Made by a program: the position numbers and the translations under genes
The notes under the pieces: generated by a model
What the model was told of the DNA's origin: nothing
Database searches by the model: none
The model's input: only the letters and a program-made list of their open reading frames with translations
In this document: one piece after another, positions 43,498-52,673 of the stretch
Layout of the letters: every line of letters begins with the position of its first letter
Numbering within the stretch: position 1 is the stretch's first letter
NCBI GenBank assembly: GCA_012927585.1
Contig: JABBOY010000018.1
Span: 53,065-117,064 of the forward strand
Direction of reading: 5' to 3'
Source: Glaciimonas sp.
GTDB lineage: Bacteria > Pseudomonadota > Gammaproteobacteria > Burkholderiales > Burkholderiaceae_D
DNA length: 64,000 nt

Positions 43498-45870
43498 TTA
43501 ATGACGCAACGCTGCGGAGACTTTGATAGGCTTGGTGCGAGGGAATAGCTTTTCCAATACCACCGCGAAAGCAGGCAGCGCCGTCATTGCCATCACCAGG
43601 TTGACCAAGAACATGAAGGCAAGCAACTTACCCATATCGGCTTGAAACTTCAGCGCAGAGAACGACCACATCGCCACGCCAATGGACAAGGTAATCGCAG
43701 TAAAGATGGTGGCGATACCGACTTCCTTTATCGACTTCTCCAGCGCGATCTCGATTTGTTCACCTGCGGCCAAATGCATCTGCAATCGATTGTAGATGTA
43801 AAACGCATAATCAACTCCGATACCCACGGCCAACACCATCACCGGCAACGTCGCCACTGTCAAGCCGATCTGCTGTTGCTTCATGAACGCGTAACCGATA
43901 AAAGTAGCAACCGTCAAAGGCAGACAGCACGCGATGACCGCGCGGAAGTCACGATAGACCGCAAATACCAGGAACACAATAGCGCCATACACATACAACA
44001 TCATCGGCAGTTCAGATTTTTCGACTTCATCGTTGACTGCGGCAATGACACCCGCGTTACCCGCAGCCAGCCTGATGTTTACGCCGTCGAGTTTGTTTTG
44101 CTCGCGGTATTGCTTGACCACTGCAATCACGTGGTTAATCGTTTCTGCCTTATGGTCGGTCAGGTAAAGATGGGTTGCCAACATGCTGCAATCGTTGGAC
44201 AGGAAGCCCCGGACTCGCCCGATTTCGACTGCCAGTGCCGCGTAATTAGCGGAATCGAGCGGCACAACGAACATCTTTGGGTTGCCTTCGTTGTAGCCTT
44301 CGTTGTAAATTTTTAGCTGCTCGGCAAATGAGCTGATCGACATGACGCCGGGCACATTACGCATGTACGTATCAAATGATGCCTGGTAACGCCCGAAGGA
44401 AACTCGCTCACACGATTGTTGCGGCGCCTCTAGAATTACCGTAAGCCAGTCAAGACCCGTCGCATAATTGTCCGAGATGGATTTTGCATCGAGGTTATAG
44501 CGGGAATCTGCACGCAATTCAGGTGCACCTGGCTGCAAGGTGCCTACCAGGCGATCATGGCTGTACCAAACGGCCCCGACGAACAACAAAAGCGTGACGC
44601 CAACAATGATTTTTGAAATCTTCAGGTTCGCCGCCTTTGACAGAATACTTAACCAGCGAACGCGGATCTGCTGTTGCCGCATCGCGTCAACAGCATAGTT
44701 CTTGCCCACTTTGAGCAGCGACGCAGCAAGCGGCAGCATCACCAGATTCGTGATGATCTTGTAGCCCACACCAATGGACGCAGTAATCGCTAATTCCTTG
44801 ACCATCGGAATCGGAATCAACACCAGCGTGGCGAAAGAAACGAACGCCGTCACCAGCGCCAGCACACCCGGAATCAGCAGGCCCTTGAAGCTATTTTTGG
44901 CCGCATTCTCACAGGTATTGCCTGCAGCGATACCGCGTACAATATAGTTAATCTGTTGCACACCGTGTGACACACCGATGGCGAACACCAGGAATGGCAC
45001 CAGTACCGCCAATGGATCCAGTCCATAGCCAAGCAAACGCAGCGTGCCAAATTGCCATATTAACGACACTAACGAACAGGCCACCGGCAGCACGGTAAAA
45101 CTCACCGAGCGGCAGTACCAGTACACCGCTAATGCGGTGAGCAGCAAGGACATCAGGCAGAATTTGAGAACGCCGACCGCACCGTCAGCAACATCACCGA
45201 TCTGCTTGGCAAAGCCAATGATCTGCACTTCGAAGTCAGCATTATCGAACTTCTTGCGAATCTGATTTTCAAGAATACTGTTGTACGCGAGGTAATCAAC
45301 CTTGTGGCCTTGCGCATCAAACTCGTTGATTTCAGCGATGATCATCGCGCTATCCTGGCTTTTGGATACCAAGGTGCCTACGAAGCCACCACTATTGGCT
45401 GTCTGTTGAATCTGGCTGATAATTTGCGGCGTCAGCCCTTCCGGCGTCACTGTACCGGGTATCACAGGATCGGCACGAAAGCCCTCCTCCGTAATTTCAT
45501 TGACAAAGGTATTGGGCGTCCAGAGAGACTGCACACCAAGACGGCTGATATTCGGCAAGAACGTGACGGCTTGGGTCAACTCGTTCAGTCGCGTCAAACC
45601 TTCCTTGGTCCAAATTGTTCCTTTTCTGGCCTTGAGCACAACGTTGAGCCGATTCGCCCCCAGTACGTCGTTGCGATATTTATTAAAGGTCTCGATGTAT
45701 TCGTGCTGGCTTGGCATCTGCTTTTCAAAACCGGCATCCATGCGTAACTGCAATGCGAACACCGACATGACCGCTGTAAAAGCAAGTAGAAAAAGAAGAA
45801 TCGGAATCCTGTTATGAAATGCGACTTCCTCAAATCGGTTGAGATTGAAATGCCGTTTGTAAAAACCCAT
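43498..45870 (-). CDS. RND/MMPL-family membrane exporter
   Basis: 790-residue protein with the RND layout: one N-terminal membrane helix (PILLFLLAFTAVMSVFAL), a large periplasmic loop, five helices, a second loop and five to six further helices. FLVFAIGVSHGVQQI and LAVGIGVDYAFYIY are the paired helix-4-like segments, the second with the proton-relay Asp. It belongs to the smaller two-loop MMPL/HpnN-type RND proteins that move lipids or hydrophobic molecules rather than to AcrB-type drug pumps. In one run with DUF1302 and DUF1329 genes. Substrate unknown. Confidence 0.85.
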   Translation of the reverse strand: MGFYKRHFNLNRFEEVAFHNRIPILLFLLAFTAVMSVFALQLRMDAGFEKQMPSQHEYIETFNKYRNDVLGANRLNVVLKARKGTIWTKEGLTRLNELTQAVTFLPNISRLGVQSLWTPNTFVNEITEEGFRADPVIPGTVTPEGLTPQIISQIQQTANSGGFVGTLVSKSQDSAMIIAEINEFDAQGHKVDYLAYNSILENQIRKKFDNADFEVQIIGFAKQIGDVADGAVGVLKFCLMSLLLTALAVYWYCRSVSFTVLPVACSLVSLIWQFGTLRLLGYGLDPLAVLVPFLVFAIGVSHGVQQINYIVRGIAAGNTCENAAKNSFKGLLIPGVLALVTAFVSFATLVLIPIPMVKELAITASIGVGYKIITNLVMLPLAASLLKVGKNYAVDAMRQQQIRVRWLSILSKAANLKISKIIVGVTLLLFVGAVWYSHDRLVGTLQPGAPELRADSRYNLDAKSISDNYATGLDWLTVILEAPQQSCERVSFGRYQASFDTYMRNVPGVMSISSFAEQLKIYNEGYNEGNPKMFVVPLDSANYAALAVEIGRVRGFLSNDCSMLATHLYLTDHKAETINHVIAVVKQYREQNKLDGVNIRLAAGNAGVIAAVNDEVEKSELPMMLYVYGAIVFLVFAVYRDFRAVIACCLPLTVATFIGYAFMKQQQIGLTVATLPVMVLAVGIGVDYAFYIYNRLQMHLAAGEQIEIALEKSIKEVGIATIFTAITLSIGVAMWSFSALKFQADMGKLLAFMFLVNLVMAMTALPAFAVVLEKLFPRTKPIKVSAALRH

Positions 45871-45959
45871 AGTGCTTGCTTGCCTCGTTCATATTGTTAT
45901 TTTAAAAACCATCCATATGTCGCACCCGTGATTGATCACGGATGCGGTCATGGAGTTAC

Positions 45960-47672
45960 TTAAAAGTTCCTTGAGACAGTGGCCCCGAAGAAGCTGCGGT
46001 CCCGCAGCGGCTGATCGAACACCGTATCGCCACCCCAGAATTTCGCATAGTTCACACTGAACTGCCAGGTCGCCGGATTTTTCACGAAGCTCACCGTGAA
46101 GTTCGCAGACTTCGCTCCTTCCATGAAGGTCGCCATCGCGTTCGGCGTTCTGCCTTTGACCGCATGGAAGAAATACACTTCCGGAATCACCTGCCAGCCC
46201 GGTATCACAGTGCCGTCATAGACCCAGCTGAAGTCGAAGTTATAGCCATATGACGTTGCCGTTCCGACACCCGCCGGTGTGCCGACACCGGTCGCATCAG
46301 CGCGCGCTGTAGTGTCGTATCCCCAACCCCAAAGGCCCGCTGCCACTGGCACACCTTGATACTGGTTCTGAAGACCCGGATAACGCACCACGACCGCTTC
46401 GGCCAACAGCGTCGCAGTATTGGCGCCCAGCAAGTTTAGGATCGGCCCATAATCACCTGGCGTAAGGCTAAGCAATCCGGTCACCGCCAGTTGATATTTT
46501 TTTGCTTCCACATAGCAGTTGCCATTCGGCAGACAGGACTGCGCACCGAAAATGGGTGTGAGCGACGTATTGCTGAACCCGGGCGCCGAGGCGTTTAGTG
46601 CCACTGGATCTCTTGGTCGATAGGAAAGTTCGGTGCCGATGGCCCAGTTTCCGAGCGGGAAATTGGCACTGACGCCGTAGATCTTGCGGTCCTCCAGATA
46701 CGAATACTGGAAACCGCTGGATGAAGTCGTGGAGGCACTCAGCACCGGGGATTTGTCATGATAATTCATCATGTAAAAACCTAGATTGACCGGCATGTCC
46801 TGCATCTGATACCGCAACGCTGCCCCGTACTGGCCACTCCTTTTAGGCGTACTGGTCGTCGGAGTGCCAAACGAATCGGCACCATCGCCGACCGTGGCAG
46901 TCGACCAGTAGCTACCAACCGGCGGGAAGTAGTTTCTGTTCCAACCTTGCTGTACGTATGCTTCAAGATTCAGGCCATGACCTAATCCTGACGTGAAGTC
47001 AACCATTGGCGCCGGCAGCACCGCTTCCTTCAACTGCGTTCCAGGCTGCGACAAGCGCATTATGTCCACTGCATTGGTCTGATTCAATCCCCCCGGCAGG
47101 AACAGGCTTTCACCCCAGTTCAATACCTGGTTACCGACACGCACGTGGGCACGTTCCTCGCCGATCGTAAAGGCTTTGCTGACCCAGAAATCGAGCAGGC
47201 GCGTTTTCTGCCGCAGTTGGTCCCTTGATTGATCCGGAAATGAGCTGGCACTACCCAGTCCGCTCATAAAGCCGGTTGAATGAGTTGCAGAAAAGTCCCT
47301 GAGCCAGTTGACGCGTCCCAGGAATTTCACATCATCCGGCATGTTCAGCAGCAGTTCGTGCGACCCTTTTAGAAAAGTCGTAAAACGGTCGTGTTTGGCA
47401 TAGTTGAGATTACCCTGATCGTTGTATCCAGAGAAGGCATCTGCGCAACCAGCAGGCGCGCCGGCACCGCTCGGAGGGGTCGCGGCGAAGCTGCCGGCAA
47501 AACTGCCGATGACATGCGAACAGGCTGGATTTCCAGCCCTGACCCCAACGCCGGCGGAGATAGTCGAGTCGAAATTACCCGACACCGTCTCCCCTTGAAA
47601 AGTAAAAGCGTTTGCCGCTCCCGAGCAAACCAGGAACGCTGCGAAGGGTATGGCCTTATAAGTATATTTCAT
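45960..47672 (-). CDS. DUF1302-family outer-membrane protein
   Basis: 570-residue exported protein with signal peptide ending near GAANAFTF, and alternating hydrophobic/polar strands throughout. The C-terminus, FFGATVSRNF, ends in phenylalanine as outer-membrane beta-barrels do. DUF1302 proteins are predicted barrels found with DUF1329 proteins, RND exporters and BNR proteins in degraders of hydrophobic compounds. It probably forms the outer-membrane part of the transport system encoded here. Confidence 0.82.
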   Translation of the reverse strand: MKYTYKAIPFAAFLVCSGAANAFTFQGETVSGNFDSTISAGVGVRAGNPACSHVIGSFAGSFAATPPSGAGAPAGCADAFSGYNDQGNLNYAKHDRFTTFLKGSHELLLNMPDDVKFLGRVNWLRDFSATHSTGFMSGLGSASSFPDQSRDQLRQKTRLLDFWVSKAFTIGEERAHVRVGNQVLNWGESLFLPGGLNQTNAVDIMRLSQPGTQLKEAVLPAPMVDFTSGLGHGLNLEAYVQQGWNRNYFPPVGSYWSTATVGDGADSFGTPTTSTPKRSGQYGAALRYQMQDMPVNLGFYMMNYHDKSPVLSASTTSSSGFQYSYLEDRKIYGVSANFPLGNWAIGTELSYRPRDPVALNASAPGFSNTSLTPIFGAQSCLPNGNCYVEAKKYQLAVTGLLSLTPGDYGPILNLLGANTATLLAEAVVVRYPGLQNQYQGVPVAAGLWGWGYDTTARADATGVGTPAGVGTATSYGYNFDFSWVYDGTVIPGWQVIPEVYFFHAVKGRTPNAMATFMEGAKSANFTVSFVKNPATWQFSVNYAKFWGGDTVFDQPLRDRSFFGATVSRNF

Positions 47673-47691
47673 GATTTCCCCCCGGAGGATG

Positions 47692-49062
47692 TTAACGTTC
47701 GCTGATGGAACGAAGATTGTCGGCCGAATAAAAGTTCGACTTCATGCGCGGATTGCTCTTGCCATCCACAATCCAGCTGATGTCCTTGCCGGCACCGGCG
47801 GATTGCAGGTCGAATACATAACGGCCCTCAACCAAGTTGTACTGAGAAAATGCCGATACATCACACGTGCCTGTCTCATACACTGGAATCAGGTAGCCTT
47901 CGCGATGCTTCCACAGCTTGCCTTGCGCATCGTAGTCGTCGGCAGCCAACAGGTTCCAGCTATCCTCGTCCATGTAGAAAGTGCGCTTGGGCGCTGAATG
48001 CCGTGAACCGGACTTGACTGTAGCCTCAACCACCCACACGCGATGCAGCTCATAGCGGCGTGCGTTCTCGGCAATGAAATCATCCTTCGCCACATCTTCA
48101 AACTTGGCCGCAAAATTGTAGGCGCCGAATGAGCTGTAAGGCACGTAGATTTCCTTCTTGCCTGCCAGCTTCCAGTCGAAGCGGTCAAGCGTTCCGTTGA
48201 ATACGAACGGCTCATCCAGCGTGTACTGGTTTTCGAAACCGATCTGCGGCGAATCGTAGGCATAAGCTGGCATGCGGCGCACCCGTCGCTGGCCAGGGAA
48301 GTAATAGAATGTCTCGCTCGATGGCTTATTCAGGAAAAACGTTACATCAAGCGCTTGACCGGCGAGTGCCGTGGGCTGGGAATAGGCAAAATAGGTGTGG
48401 TACTCAACCGGCGGCAGCGTGCTGAGATTGGTGTTTCCTTTAATCCCCCATGGGAAGAAAATGGTCTGCTCCGAACCGGCCTTGATCCACTCATTACTAC
48501 CTTTGCGTGGCGATACGGCTGTAGTCACCTTTTTGTAATCGACGCCGACGCCTCTATAGCGCATCTTAGAGTTGTACATTGCTTCCGTGCCATTCTTCGG
48601 CAGCGGGAAAGGAACACCCGGCACCACAGCTTCCGCCAAGCTCCAGCCATCCGCGCCAATTTTGGCGACGCCTGGGTTCTTTTTGGTGTTTTCAACGACG
48701 AAATCAGGCGCACTACAGTAACGGTGGGACGGATAAATATCCATCTTGTACCCCTTGGTTTGCTTGATCAAAGCAACCTGGCCCGGAGTCAGATTGTCGG
48801 CGAATTTGTCGACGTTGCCGGCATCAATGGTTTCGACCGGTTTCTCGTCCTTGTATTTGAAATAATCCTTGCGGTATTTGCCGTAGCTCCAGCCGGGCCG
48901 TGCCACTTGCTCAGCGTTCCAGTCAGGAATGCCATGCGTACTGTTGCCGGCCTTTTCACCACCGAGCGGCGTCAGCGTCGTGCCCAGGTCTTGTACAGTT
49001 GCGGCAGACGCAGCGCCAACCAATGCCACCAGCGCCAACCCGGTAAGTTTTGTTTTTTTCAT
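47692..49062 (-). CDS. DUF1329-family periplasmic/outer-membrane lipid-carrier-like protein
   Basis: 456-residue exported protein with signal peptide MKKTKLTGLALVALVGAASA. Start at 49062, preceded by GGAG. Motifs typical of DUF1329 are DIYPSHRYCSAP, FPLPKNGTEAMYNSKMRYRG, FYYFPGQRRVRRMPAYAYD and KDEDSWN-like MDEDSWNLLAAD. The fold is thought to resemble LolA/LolB lipoprotein carriers, so it may shuttle a hydrophobic ligand between the RND protein and the outer-membrane barrel. It lies 20 bp from the DUF1302 gene. Confidence 0.82.
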   Translation of the reverse strand: MKKTKLTGLALVALVGAASAATVQDLGTTLTPLGGEKAGNSTHGIPDWNAEQVARPGWSYGKYRKDYFKYKDEKPVETIDAGNVDKFADNLTPGQVALIKQTKGYKMDIYPSHRYCSAPDFVVENTKKNPGVAKIGADGWSLAEAVVPGVPFPLPKNGTEAMYNSKMRYRGVGVDYKKVTTAVSPRKGSNEWIKAGSEQTIFFPWGIKGNTNLSTLPPVEYHTYFAYSQPTALAGQALDVTFFLNKPSSETFYYFPGQRRVRRMPAYAYDSPQIGFENQYTLDEPFVFNGTLDRFDWKLAGKKEIYVPYSSFGAYNFAAKFEDVAKDDFIAENARRYELHRVWVVEATVKSGSRHSAPKRTFYMDEDSWNLLAADDYDAQGKLWKHREGYLIPVYETGTCDVSAFSQYNLVEGRYVFDLQSAGAGKDISWIVDGKSNPRMKSNFYSADNLRSISER

Positions 49063-49245
49063 CGTAGTCTCCAAATTAATGATTTAGGTACGGCCATTGG
49101 CTAATAACCTGGCTCTCCGGCCGTTTTTATCCCAATTTATTTTTACTGCAAAATATTATTTTTATAGACAAGACACCTTGCGTTACTCCGCCGCCTTTTT
49201 AGTTAAATCCACCGGAGCCAAAACTATTTCTGATTTGCTGGCCGC

Positions 49246-50718
49246 CTACAAAACCACGGTAATGACTTTTTCTTCGGTGCACGCTTCAATCCCGCTGTAG
49301 CCCAGTTCGCGACCGATTCCGCTTGACTTCACGCCGCCCCAAGGCAAACGCGCATCGATTGGACCCCAGCCGTTGATGCCCACCGCGCCCACTTTCAAAC
49401 CAGCGGCAGTCGTATGCGCACGCGAAATATCGCGCGTCCACACCGTAGCGCCTAATCCATAGCGGTTGTCGTTGGCCATCGCGAGCGCTTCTTCGTCGGT
49501 ATCGAATGCCAGCAAGGTACCTACCGGACCGAAAATCTCTTCGCGCGCAATGCGCATGTCGTTGTCAGCGTTAACAAACAACGTCGGCTTGATGAAAATG
49601 CCTCGCGTCGACTCCAATTTTCCGCCCGTGAGCATTTCAGCGCCTTCCTGTTTGCCTGACTCGATATATTGGCAAACCCGGTCGAATTGCGAACGCTTGG
49701 CTATCGCGCCCATCGTCACGCCGTCATCCATCGGATCACCCACCTTGACTTGATCTGCGGCAGCCCGCAACGCATCAGCGACTTGATTGAAAATCGACCG
49801 CTGCACCAGCACACGGGTGCCGGCAGCACAGACCTGCCCCTGGTTGAAGAACAGGCCCATCGCGCAACCTTGTACTGCCGACGCGATATCGGCATCGGCA
49901 AACACGATTTGCGGTGATTTGCCACCCAACTCAAGCGCGATCCGCTTGAATAACGGCCCGGCGTTTCGCATGATTTCGGCACCGACTTCGGGGCTGCCTG
50001 TAAAACTGACCTTGTCGACATCAGGGTGCGTGATCAAGGCGGCGCCTGCAACCGGACCGCGTCCGGTGATGACGTTGACCACGCCTGGCGGGAAGCCGGC
50101 CTCCTTGACCAGTGCTGCCAGGTGCAGCGCCGACAACGGCGTTTCTTCAGCAGGCTTGATTACGATGGTGCAGCCGGTCGCCAGCGCAGGGGCCAGTTTC
50201 CAGCAGGTAATCATGAATGGTGTATTCCATGGCACGATGGCGGCAATGACGCCAACTGCTTCGCGCCGCGTGTAGGACAGCGTGGGGCGACCGAAATAGC
50301 CTGGCGTAGGAATGGTGCGGCCTTCGATCTTGTCGGCCCAGCCGGCAAAGTGTCGCAAGGTCGCTATGGCCTGCGGAAGATCGAACATTTTTGGCTCATG
50401 AAACGGACGCCCGATGCAAAGCGCATCCAGGGTTGCCAGCCGGTCAGCATCGCGCTCGACCAGGTCGGCCAGCTTCAGAATGAGTGCGCCGCGCTCGGTG
50501 CCACTGAGTTTGGACCAGGTCCCGCCGTCGAACTGGGCCCTGGCTGCCTGTACCGCTGCATCGACTTCTGCCTTGCCACCGTTGGGCACACGCGCAATGA
50601 CTTCGTCACGAGCAGGATTGATGACCTCAATTTCACCGTCGCCGCCGGACTGCCATTCGCCATTGATGAAATGATTGTATTTGCCCAGCAAATTAAACGT
50701 TGCCGCTAAGTTAGTCAT
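49246..50718 (-). CDS. NAD(P)-dependent aldehyde dehydrogenase
   Basis: 490-residue aldehyde dehydrogenase. Cofactor motif VPWNTPFMITCWKLAPALA is near residues 152-170, general base in LELGGKSPQIV near 258-268, and catalytic cysteine in FFNQGQVCAAG near 292-302. Start at 50718 (MTNLAATFN), with GAGAGAG upstream. It lies 83 bp after the U32-family gene in the QHNDH transcript. The natural reading is that it oxidises the aldehydes released by amine dehydrogenase, for example phenylacetaldehyde or benzaldehyde, to acids that enter the CoA pathways here. Substrate range is an inference. Confidence 0.85.
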   Translation of the reverse strand: MTNLAATFNLLGKYNHFINGEWQSGGDGEIEVINPARDEVIARVPNGGKAEVDAAVQAARAQFDGGTWSKLSGTERGALILKLADLVERDADRLATLDALCIGRPFHEPKMFDLPQAIATLRHFAGWADKIEGRTIPTPGYFGRPTLSYTRREAVGVIAAIVPWNTPFMITCWKLAPALATGCTIVIKPAEETPLSALHLAALVKEAGFPPGVVNVITGRGPVAGAALITHPDVDKVSFTGSPEVGAEIMRNAGPLFKRIALELGGKSPQIVFADADIASAVQGCAMGLFFNQGQVCAAGTRVLVQRSIFNQVADALRAAADQVKVGDPMDDGVTMGAIAKRSQFDRVCQYIESGKQEGAEMLTGGKLESTRGIFIKPTLFVNADNDMRIAREEIFGPVGTLLAFDTDEEALAMANDNRYGLGATVWTRDISRAHTTAAGLKVGAVGINGWGPIDARLPWGGVKSSGIGRELGYSGIEACTEEKVITVVL

Positions 50719-50800
50719 GTCTCTCTCCATGTATTTATATTTGCAAAAAATTTGCAAAGCATTCTGTGTTGCCCATCAATCAAACGTATGCCACAAAACC

Positions 50801-51805
50801 CTATTTCCAGCGTACCTCCGGGTAGTAGCACATGTAGCCGCTTTGACAGTGATTAAGCGTCTTGCGGATACCGACAGCCGTCGTCGCAACACGCATCGCA
50901 TCGCCTCCCTGCAGGGCTGTATCGAGCACTTGATGCACCATTTCCACGCTCTTGATCTTGCGTTCGGTGGCGCCCTCGCGCCCCGCGATCTTGATGGAGG
51001 CAACCCCGGCCTCGCGCAGCCGATGAATGGCGCAAAGACCGCAGGGACCGTAGGGATAGCCCTCTTCTGTGGTTGAAAAACCGCAGCCGAAGCGATACCA
51101 CAGCCAGCGCTTGTAATCCTCATCGTTCTCCAGCAGACGGCGGGCTGCCCGGGGTGGCATGGCCTTACCTGTCGCCCCCACATACTCAAACTGATAGCTG
51201 TCGACGCAGATCGGTCCGCCGAGTTTCTTCGGCAAATGGATCGTGTGGCAGACCCCTTCCTCAAAAACGCAACCGTCATTGAGGATGAATACCTCGATCT
51301 CGACGTCGGGCACTCCCTTGGCGATGACTTCAATCTCGTCGAGGGTCACATCCCTGGGCAGGATGACCCGACGCACGCCGAGATCGCGATAAAGGCTGAC
51401 TGCGGCACTGTTGCGGCAGCTGGCCACCGAGCTGACGTGAATGCCAAGATCGGGAACCTGTTCCCGCAAGGCCACAATCAATGTCAGGTCGGCAACGATA
51501 ACAGCATCACCGCCCATTTTATGGAAACTGTCGCCGAGACTAACCAAGGCGTCGAGCTGAGCGGACCCGTAGTGCTGGGCATTGAGAACCAGGAACATCT
51601 GGGCACCCAAGCCATGGGCAATGGTCACAGCCTTCTCCAGTTCGCAGAGGCTTGGCAGATTGGAAAAATAACGGCGGTTCACCGCGCCCGTATTGAACTG
51701 AGCCACCCAGTTCGATGGCACTACGCCGCAGTAAAGCTCCTTGGCACCGGCGGCAACAAGGGGTTCAATTTCGTCGACATGGCTGATGGGTGACGTGATT
51801 TCCAT
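50801..51805 (-). CDS. U32-family protein, UbiU-like; candidate O2-independent cofactor hydroxylase
   Basis: 334-residue protein of the peptidase U32 family, now known to contain O2-independent hydroxylases with a [4Fe-4S] cluster (UbiU/UbiV, RlhA, TrhP). ISHVDEIEPLVAAGAKELYCGV opens the barrel, and IKIAGREGATERKIKSVEMV (residues 271-290) is the U32 signature region. Cys179, Cys186, Cys200 and Cys241 give C-x6-C-x13-C-x40-C, closely matching the UbiU cluster cysteines (C-x6-C-x16-C-x38-C). Extra cysteines occur at 255 and 258 (GPCGLC), 320 and 326. Start at 51805, one base after the UbiV-like stop, with AGAGG upstream. Its place between QHNDH maturation genes and the aldehyde dehydrogenase suggests action on the QHNDH gamma subunit; this is inferred. 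It is not UbiU itself by context. Confidence 0.8.
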   Translation of the reverse strand: MEITSPISHVDEIEPLVAAGAKELYCGVVPSNWVAQFNTGAVNRRYFSNLPSLCELEKAVTIAHGLGAQMFLVLNAQHYGSAQLDALVSLGDSFHKMGGDAVIVADLTLIVALREQVPDLGIHVSSVASCRNSAAVSLYRDLGVRRVILPRDVTLDEIEVIAKGVPDVEIEVFILNDGCVFEEGVCHTIHLPKKLGGPICVDSYQFEYVGATGKAMPPRAARRLLENDEDYKRWLWYRFGCGFSTTEEGYPYGPCGLCAIHRLREAGVASIKIAGREGATERKIKSVEMVHQVLDTALQGGDAMRVATTAVGIRKTLNHCQSGYMCYYPEVRWK

Positions 51806-51806
51806 T

Positions 51807-52673
51807 TCAAACCTCTGAAAGTACCAAACGCGTGACATGGCCTTGGGCGATGGCACCGCGCAGGGCGCCGAACATGGCGGCATCGTGCTGGTAGAACATG
51901 GTTGTTCCACGACTGTAGGTGCGCAAGCCGGAAACTACCGTATCGGGTTCCCGCTCCAGAATGCCCAGGCACTCGCGATGGCAGGGGCGGCCGGGAGCGA
52001 ACTTATCCTCTGTTTTCTGACCTAGGGAGCCGATTTTGCAGATGCGGCCCTTGGCAATGTAGGCGTAGGGTACCCAAACAGTCACGGCCAGGTCATTGAC
52101 GGCAAAGATATCGGAGGTGGCGAAGGGGGGGATGTCGAGTTCGACTTGCCGGATACCGAAACTGGAAAGTAAACGGGCATAAGGCGCCGCCTGGTAATTG
52201 CTGGGATAAACCTTGTTCCAGGTCGGCGCCGGTATCCGCGGGTCCTTGATCATTTTGGCCAACTGGCGTCCGGCCACCACCCCGCACCGGGGAAATTGCG
52301 TTTTCATTACCTGCGCTACTCCCCAATCATTGGCTAACACCTCCGACCCTGCCGGCAGGCGATCGACGGCTGCGACGATGCGGGCCAGGAGCCCATCGTT
52401 GGCGATGGGGGTGGGCAGCACAAATTTCAGGCCCAGGCGCTCGGCTTGGCCCAGTGCGACGGCTAGATCGGCATCGTCCGGAAACAGGTGCTCGCAATAC
52501 TCGCTACCAAAATATAAGTGGGTCGCTACTGCACCATGTGGCAGCAATTCTGCCAACTGCGGATCGTCCAGAAAGGCGAGCAAGGCCGCACGATCAAGAG
52601 TAGCGAAAGATTTCAATGCTGCCAGTCGGCGTGGAGCAGTGATCGCCAGTGCGATTTCCATAGCTTCTTTCAT
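51807..52673 (-). CDS. U32-family protein, UbiV-like partner
   Basis: 288-residue U32-family protein, shorter than classical members, as UbiV is. HLYFGSEYCEHLF (Cys60) and ICKIG...RPCHREC (Cys212, Cys231, Cys235) give the pattern Cys...Cys-x18-Cys-x3-Cys. UbiV binds its [4Fe-4S] cluster with Cys39 and C-x12-C-x3-C, so the layout is the same. VLANDWGVAQV near residues 112-122 is a further family motif. It overlaps the qhpE stop by four bases and abuts the UbiU-like gene, so a heterodimer is likely. Proposed role: oxygen-independent hydroxylation during tryptophylquinone formation, in place of the flavin monooxygenase QhpG, which is missing here. A general peptidase role is a weaker alternative. 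Confidence 0.78.
   Translation of the reverse strand: MKEAMEIALAITAPRRLAALKSFATLDRAALLAFLDDPQLAELLPHGAVATHLYFGSEYCEHLFPDDADLAVALGQAERLGLKFVLPTPIANDGLLARIVAAVDRLPAGSEVLANDWGVAQVMKTQFPRCGVVAGRQLAKMIKDPRIPAPTWNKVYPSNYQAAPYARLLSSFGIRQVELDIPPFATSDIFAVNDLAVTVWVPYAYIAKGRICKIGSLGQKTEDKFAPGRPCHRECLGILEREPDTVVSGLRTYSRGTTMFYQHDAAMFGALRGAIAQGHVTRLVLSEV

Noticed and set aside
51807..52673. Reading the U32 pair as the ubiquinone genes ubiU and ubiV
   Set aside because: The genes overlap QHNDH maturation genes and no ubiquinone gene (for example ubiT) is adjacent; the cysteine pattern is shared but the context differs.
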